Shown: one piece after another, positions 1-6,962 of the stretch
How the letters are laid out: each line of letters opens with the position of its first letter
Numbering within the stretch: position 1 is the first letter of the stretch
Source of the DNA: an uncultured Sulfurovum sp.
GTDB lineage: Bacteria > Campylobacterota > Campylobacteria > Campylobacterales > Sulfurovaceae
Direction of reading: 5' to 3'
NCBI GenBank assembly: GCA_902727905.1
Contig: CACVAR010000276.1
Location: 1-19,642 of the forward strand
Length of the DNA: 19,642 nt
Program-made: the position numbers and the translations under genes
Notes under the pieces: model-generated
What the model was told of the DNA's origin: nothing
The model's database searches: none
The model's input: only the letters and a program-made list of their open reading frames with translations

Positions 1-44
1 CCAAAGTGTACACCACATTCTAATAAATCTTTCATTGCTACCAT
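1..44 (-). CDS. rpsB: 30S ribosomal protein S2, N-terminal fragment
   Basis: Only the first 14 complete codons lie in the window, reading MVAMKDLLECGVHF from an ATG at 42-44 on the minus strand; the gene continues past the left edge. This N terminus (MKDLLECGVHFGH in the family) is characteristic of bacterial S2, a small-subunit ribosomal protein. A strong ribosome binding site, AAGGAG, lies at 51-56 (minus strand), 6 bases before the start. The upstream leader would run through the palindromic element at 123-404 if transcription starts above it, which is a possibility and not shown. Identification rests on a short but very typical peptide. Confidence 0.85.
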   Translation of the reverse strand, partial: MVAMKDLLECGVHF

Positions 45-122
45 ATTTTGCTCCTTGCAAAAGTCCAAAAATAGATAATAAATTATGTATTTCAAGACAA
101 AAATAATATTTTTAGAGACCGT

Positions 123-404
123 AGTCTGTAACCTGAGCTTGATGAAGTGTTATTGTCACAGCTTTATGAGGTTTTCTATAGGCAAGGCAGATTTTTGAAG
201 GACTAACTTATGTTAATTCGAAAAAATCTAACGCAGTATATAGGAAACCTCATAAAGCCCGAAGGGAAGTCTAAAAAGAGTCAACATTTAAACAATAAAA
301 TTTTTGAATTAGCTAAGGCTAGTCCTACAAATTTAATTATTCAAATCTTAACTCTTTTTAGACTTCTGTGATAATAACACTTCATCAAGCTCAGGTTATA
401 GGTT
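123..404. repeat. Large imperfect palindrome folding as a three-way junction
   Basis: An outer stem pairs 123-161 with 366-404 (39 pairs, all Watson-Crick or G-T). Within it, 131-161/366-396 is 31 pairs with a single G-T. It encloses two side-by-side hairpins that abut the stem: 162-180/239-257 (19 pairs, one T-G) and 267-281/351-365 (15 perfect pairs). The apical parts of the two hairpins resemble each other in inverted orientation: AGGACTA, eight variable bases, TAATTC, then an A run (199-226 and the complement of 299-326). Degenerate direct repeats flank the element at 118-131 and 411-424 (11 of 14 identical). No protein is encoded. It may be a non-autonomous mobile element (MITE/PATE type), a structured ncRNA, or a leader of rpsB on the minus strand. 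I cannot tell which. Confidence 0.85.
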
Positions 405-547
405 TATGCCACTGTAGTCCTTAACACAAAAAGTGCAACCGTTCAAGGAATAACTACATGAGAATTTTGCTTCTCTTTTATAGATAATTATAAAAAGCTC
501 GGGATTATATCGAAAGTTAGGTTAGAGAGGATAGGGTTTTTGGTTTC

Positions 548-648
548 TGTAGGGTATTTTTCCCGAAAACACTGTGATGGGGTATATTTTGTAATTTTAT
601 TTATGCCATTTTTCATTTGACGGTGTTTTCATGGGAAAACACCCTACA
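548..648. repeat. Pair of inverted REP-like palindromes (BIME/MITE-like), overlapping the murG 3' end
   Basis: The ends 548-572 and 623-648 are near-perfect inverted repeats about 25 bases long, beginning TGTAGGGT on each strand. The right copy holds a perfect 9-bp hairpin (622-630 with 635-643, loop ATGG). The left copy holds a decayed version of it (554-572). Each palindrome is preceded on its own strand by GTAG (549-552 plus; 644-647 minus). A GTAG tetranucleotide followed by an imperfect hairpin is the known design of REP sequences mobilised by RAYT (IS200-like) transposases. Here two REPs face each other around a 50-base spacer. The long fold may also act as a terminator for murG, although no T-run follows on the minus strand. 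Confidence 0.7.
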
Positions 649-1651
649 AATTTTTTAAAAGTTCAGCAATCTTTAAAGCACCATTTTTTTCAATCATACC
701 TTGAAGCTTTTCACTTTTTTCTTGCATATTCTCATCTAAAAGTTCAATAACTTTTTGAACATCAAGTTCTTTTTCTCTCATAATCCAAGCAACATCTTGG
801 TCTACTAAAAATTTGGCATTGTAGAATTGATGGTCAGCTGCTGCATAAGGGTAAGGGATGTAAAGTGCTGGACAGGCGATGGCTGAAAGTTCCCAAAGGG
901 TTGAAGCACCTGAACGGGCGATGGCAAAGTCTGCTTCTTGCATGTAGTCAGAGATTTTTGTGCTAAAACCAAATACTTCGGCTTCTATCTCTAGCTCACT
1001 ATAGGCTTTTTGAACCTCTTCAATGTTACGTTCACCTGCTTGATGAATAATCTTTATGTTTTTTTCTTTCAAGGTTGCTGCGAGTTCTAAAGCTAGTTCA
1101 TTAATGGCTTTGGCTCCTTGTGAACCACCTAAAAACATAATGGTTTGAATGTTTTCTCTTATGCGTGATTTTTCAAAATATTCATTTTTGATGGGATAAG
1201 CTTTGATGGGACTTTGTTCTTCGTATGAAGAGATGAATGCTTTGGCTCTTGAACGTAAAAGTTTGTTAAGTGAACCAATGGCTGCATTTTGTTCATGAAT
1301 AACTAGAGGTATACCCAAAGTAATGGCTGCAAAAGAGGTTGGGGCTGCTGAGAACCCACCAACACAAAAGACTGTTTTAGCTTTGCTCTCTTTAAGGATT
1401 TTTCTAGCTTTGATGGTTGCTTTGATAAGCATGAAAACTGATTTGAATTTTCCTAAAAAACCTTGGTTGACAACACCTTGTGTGGGTAGGAAGTGTACAG
1501 ATTTAAACTGTTTATCTTCAGCAAACCATGCTTGATCTTGTCCTTTAGTTGAACCTATGTAAATAAGCTCAACATCCAGTAAATGTTCTTTTACAGCTTT
1601 GATAATGGTGAGGTGACCACCTGTTCCTCCACCTGTCATGACAATACTCAT
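644..1651 (-). CDS. murG: MurG, undecaprenyl-PP-MurNAc-pentapeptide GlcNAc transferase
   Basis: MurG transfers GlcNAc from UDP-GlcNAc to lipid I, giving lipid II, at the inner face of the cytoplasmic membrane. It is a GT-B fold family 28 glycosyltransferase. Visible motifs are the glycine-rich GGGTGGH at residues 7-13, HEQN at 119-122, GGSQGA at 175-180 opening the second Rossmann domain, and RSGASTLWE at 246-254, which carries the conserved Glu of the UDP-GlcNAc site. At 335 residues it is slightly short for the family but normal for Campylobacterota. The ATG at 1649-1651 follows AGGAG with good spacing. It lies 40 bases after ftsW on the same strand, an ftsW-murG order known from dcw clusters. 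Its TAG stop codon (644-646) lies inside a REP-like palindrome. Confidence 0.97.
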   Translation of the reverse strand: MSIVMTGGGTGGHLTIIKAVKEHLLDVELIYIGSTKGQDQAWFAEDKQFKSVHFLPTQGVVNQGFLGKFKSVFMLIKATIKARKILKESKAKTVFCVGGFSAAPTSFAAITLGIPLVIHEQNAAIGSLNKLLRSRAKAFISSYEEQSPIKAYPIKNEYFEKSRIRENIQTIMFLGGSQGAKAINELALELAATLKEKNIKIIHQAGERNIEEVQKAYSELEIEAEVFGFSTKISDYMQEADFAIARSGASTLWELSAIACPALYIPYPYAAADHQFYNAKFLVDQDVAWIMREKELDVQKVIELLDENMQEKSEKLQGMIEKNGALKIAELLKNL

Positions 1652-1691
1652 GCGTTTATCTCCTATATACTTTTATCTTCGTTCAACTTTT

Positions 1692-2840
1692 CTATCTTCG
1701 TTCTACTTTTTTGGAAATCATTAAAACAATACCAATGCTAAGAGCAGAAGCGATAACTTGTGAACCACCATAACTTAAGAATGGTACGGCAATACCCTTA
1801 ATAGGGGTAATCCCAGAAATACCAAATGAATTAATAAGAAATGAAAAAGTAATGAGTAAAGCAGCACCAACACAGTATAAATAGTAAATTGGGTTGTCAA
1901 CTTTTGCTGCTATTTTAAAAATACGAAAGATGATAAAAAACATTATAAAAGTTACAAAAATAATGGTAATGAATCCAAGTTCTTCTGCGATACCAGCTAA
2001 AATAAAGTCCGTATTTACTTCTGATAAATGACCTAGTTTATACTGTCCATTTCCAAGACCCTGTCCGAAGTAACCTCCATTACGAATAGCATCTATGGAG
2101 TTTGAAATTTGATAAGTTTCAAGTCGGTTTACTTCATCTCCAAAGGAGAGAAACCAATCTTGAATTCTTTTAATTCTATGTGGTTGAGTAATAATTAATA
2201 TGACAAAAGAGCCTATTCCTAGTCCTGCTAATATAGAGAAAAATCTAAAGCTACTTCCTACTAAAAGAAATAGAATGGTAAGGGTTAAAGAGAGTACTAA
2301 GGTTTGCCCTAAATCTTTTTGGAAAACAGCAATTAGCAAGGTACTAACAATTAGTACGATGATGTAGGGAACAAAGATTTTTATCTCTTCTTTGAGGCTC
2401 ATTTTACCTCGTGGAAGTCTGGTTCTCACAAGTGACCAAGAGATGAACATAATAAACCCAACTTTGTAAAACTCAACAGGGGTAAGGGAAACAGCACCTA
2501 AATTAATCCAACGTTTAGCACCACCAACACTTTTGACAAGCGTTTCAGGAAGTAGGGGCATGATAAGTAGCATAGTGAGAAATACTAAAAAAATAATCAT
2601 GGCAATGGGTTTAAACCATTTGTCTGGATCTAGTTTACTTAGCCCAACTAATAATATGACTCCAATAACAATAGCGATGAATTGTCTTAGAAAGAAATGC
2701 ATGTCGTTGTATCCATACTTGATAACGGCATAGCTTGAAAGAGAATAAGACATGATTAATCCTAAGATTAAAAGGATCATTGTCGCGCCAAATAGAGGTT
2801 TATCAATCATAATTATATTCTTTATTGTTTTAGTGGGCAT
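1692..2840 (-). CDS. ftsW: FtsW, SEDS-family septal peptidoglycan polymerase
   Basis: A polytopic membrane protein (382 residues, about ten hydrophobic segments) of the SEDS family. It polymerises lipid II into septal glycan together with FtsI. SEDS features seen are GGAKRW near 106, QKDLGQT at 174-180, NTDFILAGIAEELGF from residue 276 with the conserved Asp (D278) and Glu pair, and PFLSYGGS near the C terminus. Pairing with murG downstream and the divergent ftsI favours FtsW over RodA. The start is uncertain. Met1 (2840) has no ribosome binding site, and an extended -10 box (TGATAAAAT on the minus strand, complement of 2841-2849) abuts it, so Met11 (2808-2810, MIDKPLFG) may be the true start. 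Confidence 0.93.
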   Translation of the reverse strand: MPTKTIKNIIMIDKPLFGATMILLILGLIMSYSLSSYAVIKYGYNDMHFFLRQFIAIVIGVILLVGLSKLDPDKWFKPIAMIIFLVFLTMLLIMPLLPETLVKSVGGAKRWINLGAVSLTPVEFYKVGFIMFISWSLVRTRLPRGKMSLKEEIKIFVPYIIVLIVSTLLIAVFQKDLGQTLVLSLTLTILFLLVGSSFRFFSILAGLGIGSFVILIITQPHRIKRIQDWFLSFGDEVNRLETYQISNSIDAIRNGGYFGQGLGNGQYKLGHLSEVNTDFILAGIAEELGFITIIFVTFIMFFIIFRIFKIAAKVDNPIYYLYCVGAALLITFSFLINSFGISGITPIKGIAVPFLSYGGSQVIASALSIGIVLMISKKVERR

Positions 2841-2849
2841 ATTTTATCA
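2841..2849 (-). promoter_or_regulatory. Extended -10 box of the ftsW-murG promoter
   Basis: On the minus strand the sequence reads TGATAAAAT, an extended -10 (TGnTAAAAT), immediately before the annotated ATG of ftsW. Transcription would then start near 2834, inside the first codons of the longer reading, leaving a leader of about 24 bases before Met11. No clear -35 is visible, which is usual for Campylobacterota sigma70 promoters. Confidence 0.45.
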
Positions 2850-2904
2850 GAATTTTAGTAAAATTTGTTTGTTTTAAAATAGACTTCTTTTTATAAAGGT
2901 TAAT

Positions 2905-4788
2905 ATGCAAGAAAATAAAATGATACGTTATAGATCAGCCATATTATTAGCACTTTTTATAGGAATATTTATACTTTTTTTTATATTTTTAGTGAATTTT
3001 GCACAAAAGCTTGGAAGTAGTGATACTTTAAAAAATAAAATTGTAAAGCTTGAAAACAAAGCTGTACGTGGAAAAATAATATCAGCCGATAATTTTATAT
3101 TGGCACATAGTAGTAAACTCTTTCGAGCAGAAGTTAATGCTAGGAGTATTGATCCTAAAAAAAAGAGGCTATTTATTAAGCTTTTTTCAATTTATTCTGG
3201 AATTAGTGAAGAAGAAGTTGAATCTAAGTTTTTAGATAAGTCTGGAAAAGCAGTTAAAAAGCATGTTATTCTTACAGATAGTTTAGATTTTAGATTAGCA
3301 AGTGACTTAAAGTCTTTGGCTTATAAGATGCATAAATTAAAAATTTTTAGACCTTTAAATCCTGCAAAGCCCCATATTATTTATGGTTTAGATATTTTGC
3401 CCTCTAGTGAACAACGCTATTTTCCTCATAAAAAGATTTTAACCCCAGTTGTTGGTTATGTATATAGAGAAGGTCAGAGCTATAAAGTAAATGTTGGAAT
3501 GAAAGGTTTAGAGAAAGCTTATGGCTCTGAACTTGTAGCAGACAAAAGTGGTATGATAAAAGGAAAAAGTGATGCCCTTAGTACACCATTAAGAACAGGT
3601 GAAAGCAGAGAGATAAAAAGAGTAGATGGTTTAGATTTACATTTAAATATTGCTCTTTCTTTTCAAAAGAAAGTTGAAGTAGTACTTGATAATATGAAAA
3701 GCCAAACAGCTGCAGAAGAGGTGATGGCTGCTGTTATGAATTCAGAAACAGGAGAACTACTTGCATTAGCCAGTTCTGAACGTTTTAATCCTGCACGTAT
3801 TTATCAAAAAGATGTTAAGGCATTAAACCCTAACTTTACAGAGTATCTTTATGAACCAGGTTCTGTAATGAAGCCTTTAACCATGGCTGTTGCACTGGAA
3901 AACAATAAAGTAAACCTTTCGAAGCAAATTCGTTTAGGTGGTAAGTTTAAAGTTTCTGACACTTATACGATTTCAGATGATGACTCTTTTAAAGCGTTAA
4001 CGCCTAAAGGTATTATTATGTATTCATCAAATATTGGGATTTCTAAGATTGCATGGAGATTGTCTGGACAAGAACTTTATAGTGGTTGGAAAAGATTTGG
4101 TTTAGCTACTCCATCGGGTATTGATCTTTCTAAAGAGTTGGTAGGGGAAATAAAAGCACCATACCTTTTTAATCATAAAGTACATGCAGCTAACACAGCT
4201 TATGGTTACGGAATGCTCTCGAACTTTATGCAATTTATAAAAGCCTATTCTGCATTTAACAACAATGGTATAGCTGTAACACCTCAGATTGTTAAGTATC
4301 TTAGTGATGAAGCTGGGAACCAATATAAGAGTTCACACGATGTATCTTCTTTGCAAGCATGTTCAAGTAAAACGGCACAAGTAATTAATGACATGTTGCA
4401 AGGTACTGTAAACAGAGGAACGGGAACAGCAGCACAATATGATGGATTGGAAGTTGGAGGTAAAACTGGTACAGCCCATATTTCTGAAAGAGGACGTTAT
4501 GTTGAAAAGTATCATAGTAGTTTTTTTGGTTTTGCTAACGATAAACAAGGGCATAAATATACCATTGGGGTTTTTATGATTAAACCTAAAAAAGTTTATT
4601 TTGCTTCTCAAACAGCAGCACCTACTTTCCAAAAAATTGTGGCTAAGATGGTTGAGGAAAAATATTTAATTGTAGATGAGGCTTTGGCTAAAAGACATTT
4701 GGCTAAACGAGAAGCTGTGCGTATAAAAAAACATGCTGCATATGTTCGTAAAATTCAAGCCTATAATAAGAAACATGGTATAAAATAA
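2905..4788 (+). CDS. ftsI: FtsI / PBP3-type peptidoglycan D,D-transpeptidase
   Basis: A class B penicillin-binding protein that cross-links septal peptidoglycan in the periplasm, as partner of FtsW. It has an N-terminal membrane anchor (about residues 9-32), then a pedestal/dimerisation domain (about 45-230), then the transpeptidase domain. The three active-site motifs are intact: SxxK at 320-323 (SVMK, nucleophile S320), SSN at 374-376 and KTGT at 520-523. The 627-residue length fits the family. A basic, Lys-rich tail of about 30 residues follows the domain. The ATG at 2905 has AAAGG a few bases upstream. It is divergent from ftsW across 64 bases and heads a rightward envelope operon. Confidence in FtsI rather than another class B PBP comes from the ftsW neighbour. 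Confidence 0.95.
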   Translation: MQENKMIRYRSAILLALFIGIFILFFIFLVNFAQKLGSSDTLKNKIVKLENKAVRGKIISADNFILAHSSKLFRAEVNARSIDPKKKRLFIKLFSIYSGISEEEVESKFLDKSGKAVKKHVILTDSLDFRLASDLKSLAYKMHKLKIFRPLNPAKPHIIYGLDILPSSEQRYFPHKKILTPVVGYVYREGQSYKVNVGMKGLEKAYGSELVADKSGMIKGKSDALSTPLRTGESREIKRVDGLDLHLNIALSFQKKVEVVLDNMKSQTAAEEVMAAVMNSETGELLALASSERFNPARIYQKDVKALNPNFTEYLYEPGSVMKPLTMAVALENNKVNLSKQIRLGGKFKVSDTYTISDDDSFKALTPKGIIMYSSNIGISKIAWRLSGQELYSGWKRFGLATPSGIDLSKELVGEIKAPYLFNHKVHAANTAYGYGMLSNFMQFIKAYSAFNNNGIAVTPQIVKYLSDEAGNQYKSSHDVSSLQACSSKTAQVINDMLQGTVNRGTGTAAQYDGLEVGGKTGTAHISERGRYVEKYHSSFFGFANDKQGHKYTIGVFMIKPKKVYFASQTAAPTFQKIVAKMVEEKYLIVDEALAKRHLAKREAVRIKKHAAYVRKIQAYNKKHGIK

Positions 4789-4815
4789 AAGGTTTATACA
4801 ACTCAAAGGATAAAA

Positions 4816-5370
4816 ATGAAAAATATGATGAAGAAATTAGTACTGGTAAGTTTAGGATTAGTTGTTGGTTCTTTTACAGCTTGTGTTGGTGTTGATCCAC
4901 AAGGTCGAGGGTATTCTGTAGCTGTTCCAATGGGCATGATAAATTCTACTTTAGCGAATCAGTTTCCAGTTAAAGAGAGTAGAAGTTTTGGAACAGTTGA
5001 GATAAAAGACCCAGATGTTTTAGGACAACAAGGGTCAGAAAAGCTTTCAATTGGAACAGCTTTTAATGTGAGTAGTATGTTAATGCCAAATGGTCTTGGA
5101 GGTTCTTTAAAACTTTCATCGGGGGTACGTTTTGACCCAAAGACCCAAAACTTGTATTTGGCAAATCCAATGGTTGAAGACTTAAAGTTTCAAGATTTTT
5201 CATTGGCTAAGTACTTGACGAATGACATGCGAAATGCATTGGGACTTTTAATTGCAGAGACAATTTCAAAAAAACCTATTTATAATATTTCAAAAGCTGG
5301 AATGGGTTCTGGATTTGTTCGTGGTATAGATGTACGTGATGGTCAGATATTTTTAACCTTTGGTCTATAA
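4816..5370 (+). CDS. DUF1439 / YceB-like lipoprotein
   Basis: A 184-residue protein with a signal peptide (Lys-rich start, hydrophobic 8-20) ending in a lipobox-like SFTAC with Cys23, so it is probably a lipoprotein. The rest resembles the DUF1439 family (E. coli YceB, a lipid-binding-like tubular fold): an N-terminal segment with alternating strands, a central KLSSGVRFD stretch, and a C-terminal pattern of a helix (RNALGLLIAETISKKPIY) followed by a strand ending GIDVRDGQIFLTF. The molecular role of the family is not established. It starts 27 bases after ftsI with AAAGGA upstream, and dgkA follows 3 bases later, so it belongs to the same operon. The family call is from memory of the pattern. 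Confidence 0.75.
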   Translation: MKNMMKKLVLVSLGLVVGSFTACVGVDPQGRGYSVAVPMGMINSTLANQFPVKESRSFGTVEIKDPDVLGQQGSEKLSIGTAFNVSSMLMPNGLGGSLKLSSGVRFDPKTQNLYLANPMVEDLKFQDFSLAKYLTNDMRNALGLLIAETISKKPIYNISKAGMGSGFVRGIDVRDGQIFLTFGL

Positions 5371-5373
5371 AGA

Positions 5374-5739
5374 ATGATAAATAATAAGCCAAAGTATACA
5401 CTTTTTAAAAATGCTTCTTATGCATTAGATGGATTGGTACATGCTTTGAAAAATGAAACCTCTTTTAAGCTTGAAATATTGATTGCTTTAATTGTGTTTC
5501 CTCTTATTTATTTTATGCCATTTGAATTGATATATAAATTGGTATTATTGATTACTTATTTTATGATTATGATTGCAGAGTTATTGAATTCTGCTGTTGA
5601 GAATGTCGTGGATTTAGTGACGAAAGAGATACATCCTTTAGCTAAATCAGCAAAAGATATTGGTGCTACAGCTGTTCTGTTTACGGTTATTTTGCATATT
5701 TTATGTTGGCTTATTATTGGGCTACATACTTTTCTTTAA
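5374..5739 (+). CDS. dgkA: Diacylglycerol kinase DgkA
   Basis: A small integral membrane kinase (121 residues, three transmembrane helices) that phosphorylates diacylglycerol to phosphatidic acid with ATP, recycling diacylglycerol from envelope synthesis. The family signature is clear: NETSFKLEI with the conserved Glu in the N-terminal helix, and AELLNSAVENVVDLVT followed by LAKSAKDIGATAV, which holds the catalytic Glu and Asn. Length matches the E. coli enzyme. The ATG lies 3 bases after the preceding stop codon with no strong ribosome binding site, which suggests translational coupling. It is followed by the EF-hand gene and lgt, both with envelope roles. Confidence 0.95.
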   Translation: MINNKPKYTLFKNASYALDGLVHALKNETSFKLEILIALIVFPLIYFMPFELIYKLVLLITYFMIMIAELLNSAVENVVDLVTKEIHPLAKSAKDIGATAVLFTVILHILCWLIIGLHTFL

Positions 5740-5742
5740 GGG
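5738..5742 (+). promoter_or_regulatory. Ribosome binding site fixing the start of the EF-hand gene
   Basis: AAGGG overlaps the dgkA stop codon (TAA, 5737-5739). It lies 4 bases before ATG 5747 and 7 before ATG 5750. It supports a start here and not at an in-frame ATG at 5660 inside dgkA. Confidence 0.6.
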
Positions 5743-5746
5743 TTTA

Positions 5747-5968
5747 ATGATGAAGATTATTGTTTTAGCAGCTCTTTTTTCTCTTTTACTTTATGCAGAG
5801 ACAGAAGTAAATGCTACAAAGCATCCTCTTCTGAAAAAGTTTGATAAAGATAAAGATGATAAAATCTTTTATACTGAGGCTTCAACGGAGCTACAAGATG
5901 ACTTCTGTCAATATGATGTTAATCAAGATGGTTATATTGATGAAGTTGAAGTTGAGAGTGTAAAATGA
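5747..5968 (+). CDS. Small secreted EF-hand (calcium-binding) protein
   Basis: A 73-residue protein with a signal peptide (about 1-17, ending LLLYA before ETEVNA) and two canonical 12-residue EF-hand loops: DKDKDDKIFYTE at 33-44 and DVNQDGYIDEVE at 57-68. Both have Asp/Asn at positions 1, 3 and 5 and Glu at 12, as needed to bind Ca2+. A single Cys (C54) lies between them. It is probably periplasmic. The reading frame can be extended upstream to 5660, but that part overlaps dgkA in another frame, and the signal peptide plus AAGGG support 5747 (or 5750). It sits between dgkA and lgt in the operon. No enzymatic domain is present, so function beyond calcium binding is unknown. Confidence 0.85.
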   Translation: MMKIIVLAALFSLLLYAETEVNATKHPLLKKFDKDKDDKIFYTEASTELQDDFCQYDVNQDGYIDEVEVESVK

Positions 5969-5999
5969 TGGGTGATTATATCAGTTAGGAAGGACTCTT

Positions 6000-6851
6000 A
6001 TGGAGTATTGGAATCATATCTATGAACACTTTAATCCTGTCGCAGTAGATTTTGGATTTATTTCAGTTCATTGGTATGGGATTATGTACATCTCAGCACT
6101 TTTAGTTGCTTTATGGTTTGCAAAATGGATTATCAAAAAAGATAATATGCCCATTGCAGAAGAGACCATTGATTCTTATTTCATATGGATTGAAGTGGGT
6201 ATTATTGTAGGGGCACGTGTTTGGTACATTCTTTTTTATGATCCTAATACAATGTATTATTTAACGCAACCTTGGCAAATATTTAATCCTTTTTCAAATG
6301 GAGAATTTGTAGGAATAAGAGGCATGAGTTATCATGGTGCTGTGGTTGGTGCAGCAATTGGGTCTTATTTATTTGCAAGAAGAAACCCTGGACAAATCTA
6401 TAAAATATTAGATGTCGTAGCACTAGCTGTACCAGTTGGTTTTGTTTTTGGACGTATTGGAAACTTTTTAAATCAAGAATTAGTAGGACGTGCTACAGAT
6501 GTTCCGTGGGGAATCTATGTTGATGGTGTGTTAAGACACCCTTCTCAGCTTTACGAAGGATTCCTAGAAGGTATTTTAATAGCCATTATTATTTATTTAA
6601 TTCGTAAAAGAAGAACTTTCGATGGTGCTTTGATAGGTATATATGGTGCATTATATGGTACAGCAAGATTTATTGCAGAGTTTTGGCGTCAGCCTGATAT
6701 ACAGTTAGGGTATTTGTATGGTGAATGGTTAACAATGGGACAGATTCAGAGTTTTATTATGATTTTACTCTCTTTAGGAGTTTATCTATATATCAAAAAT
6801 CATACAGAAACATCGACTAAAAAGTTAAGGCGTAAAAAAATAAAAAAGTAA
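6000..6851 (+). CDS. lgt: Prolipoprotein diacylglyceryl transferase Lgt
   Basis: An inner-membrane enzyme that transfers diacylglyceryl from phosphatidylglycerol to the lipobox Cys of prolipoproteins, the first step of lipoprotein maturation. At 283 residues with about seven membrane segments it is typical. The Lgt signature GRIGNFLNQELVGR spans 151-164 and contains the equivalents of E. coli R143, N146, E151 and G154. H112 in GMSYHG corresponds to H103, and HPSQLYE is at 180-186. The C-terminal tail is strongly basic. The ATG has AGGAAGGA upstream at 5982-5996. It lies 31 bases after the EF-hand gene and is probably the last gene of the ftsI operon. Two lipoproteins in this window (4816 and 14811) would be its substrates. 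Confidence 0.97.
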   Translation: MEYWNHIYEHFNPVAVDFGFISVHWYGIMYISALLVALWFAKWIIKKDNMPIAEETIDSYFIWIEVGIIVGARVWYILFYDPNTMYYLTQPWQIFNPFSNGEFVGIRGMSYHGAVVGAAIGSYLFARRNPGQIYKILDVVALAVPVGFVFGRIGNFLNQELVGRATDVPWGIYVDGVLRHPSQLYEGFLEGILIAIIIYLIRKRRTFDGALIGIYGALYGTARFIAEFWRQPDIQLGYLYGEWLTMGQIQSFIMILLSLGVYLYIKNHTETSTKKLRRKKIKK

Positions 6852-6962
6852 AATAGAACTTATAAAATAATTTATATTTGTTTTTAATAAATAATATTTT
6901 ATATTGTGTAATAAATATCATGTTAAAATAACTCTTTAATAATATTATATAGGAGTTAGTTT

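Noticed and set aside
1..643. CRISPR array or tandem repeat suggested by repeated motifs
   Set aside because: The repeats are inverted arms of two palindromes, not regularly spaced direct repeats with spacers.
4102..4632. Minus-strand open frames opposite ftsI
   Set aside because: They lie wholly inside a complete ftsI gene with all motifs intact and show no protein features of their own.
5660..5746. Longer version of the EF-hand gene starting inside dgkA
   Set aside because: The extension overlaps the dgkA coding frame, lacks a ribosome binding site and would place the signal peptide internally.
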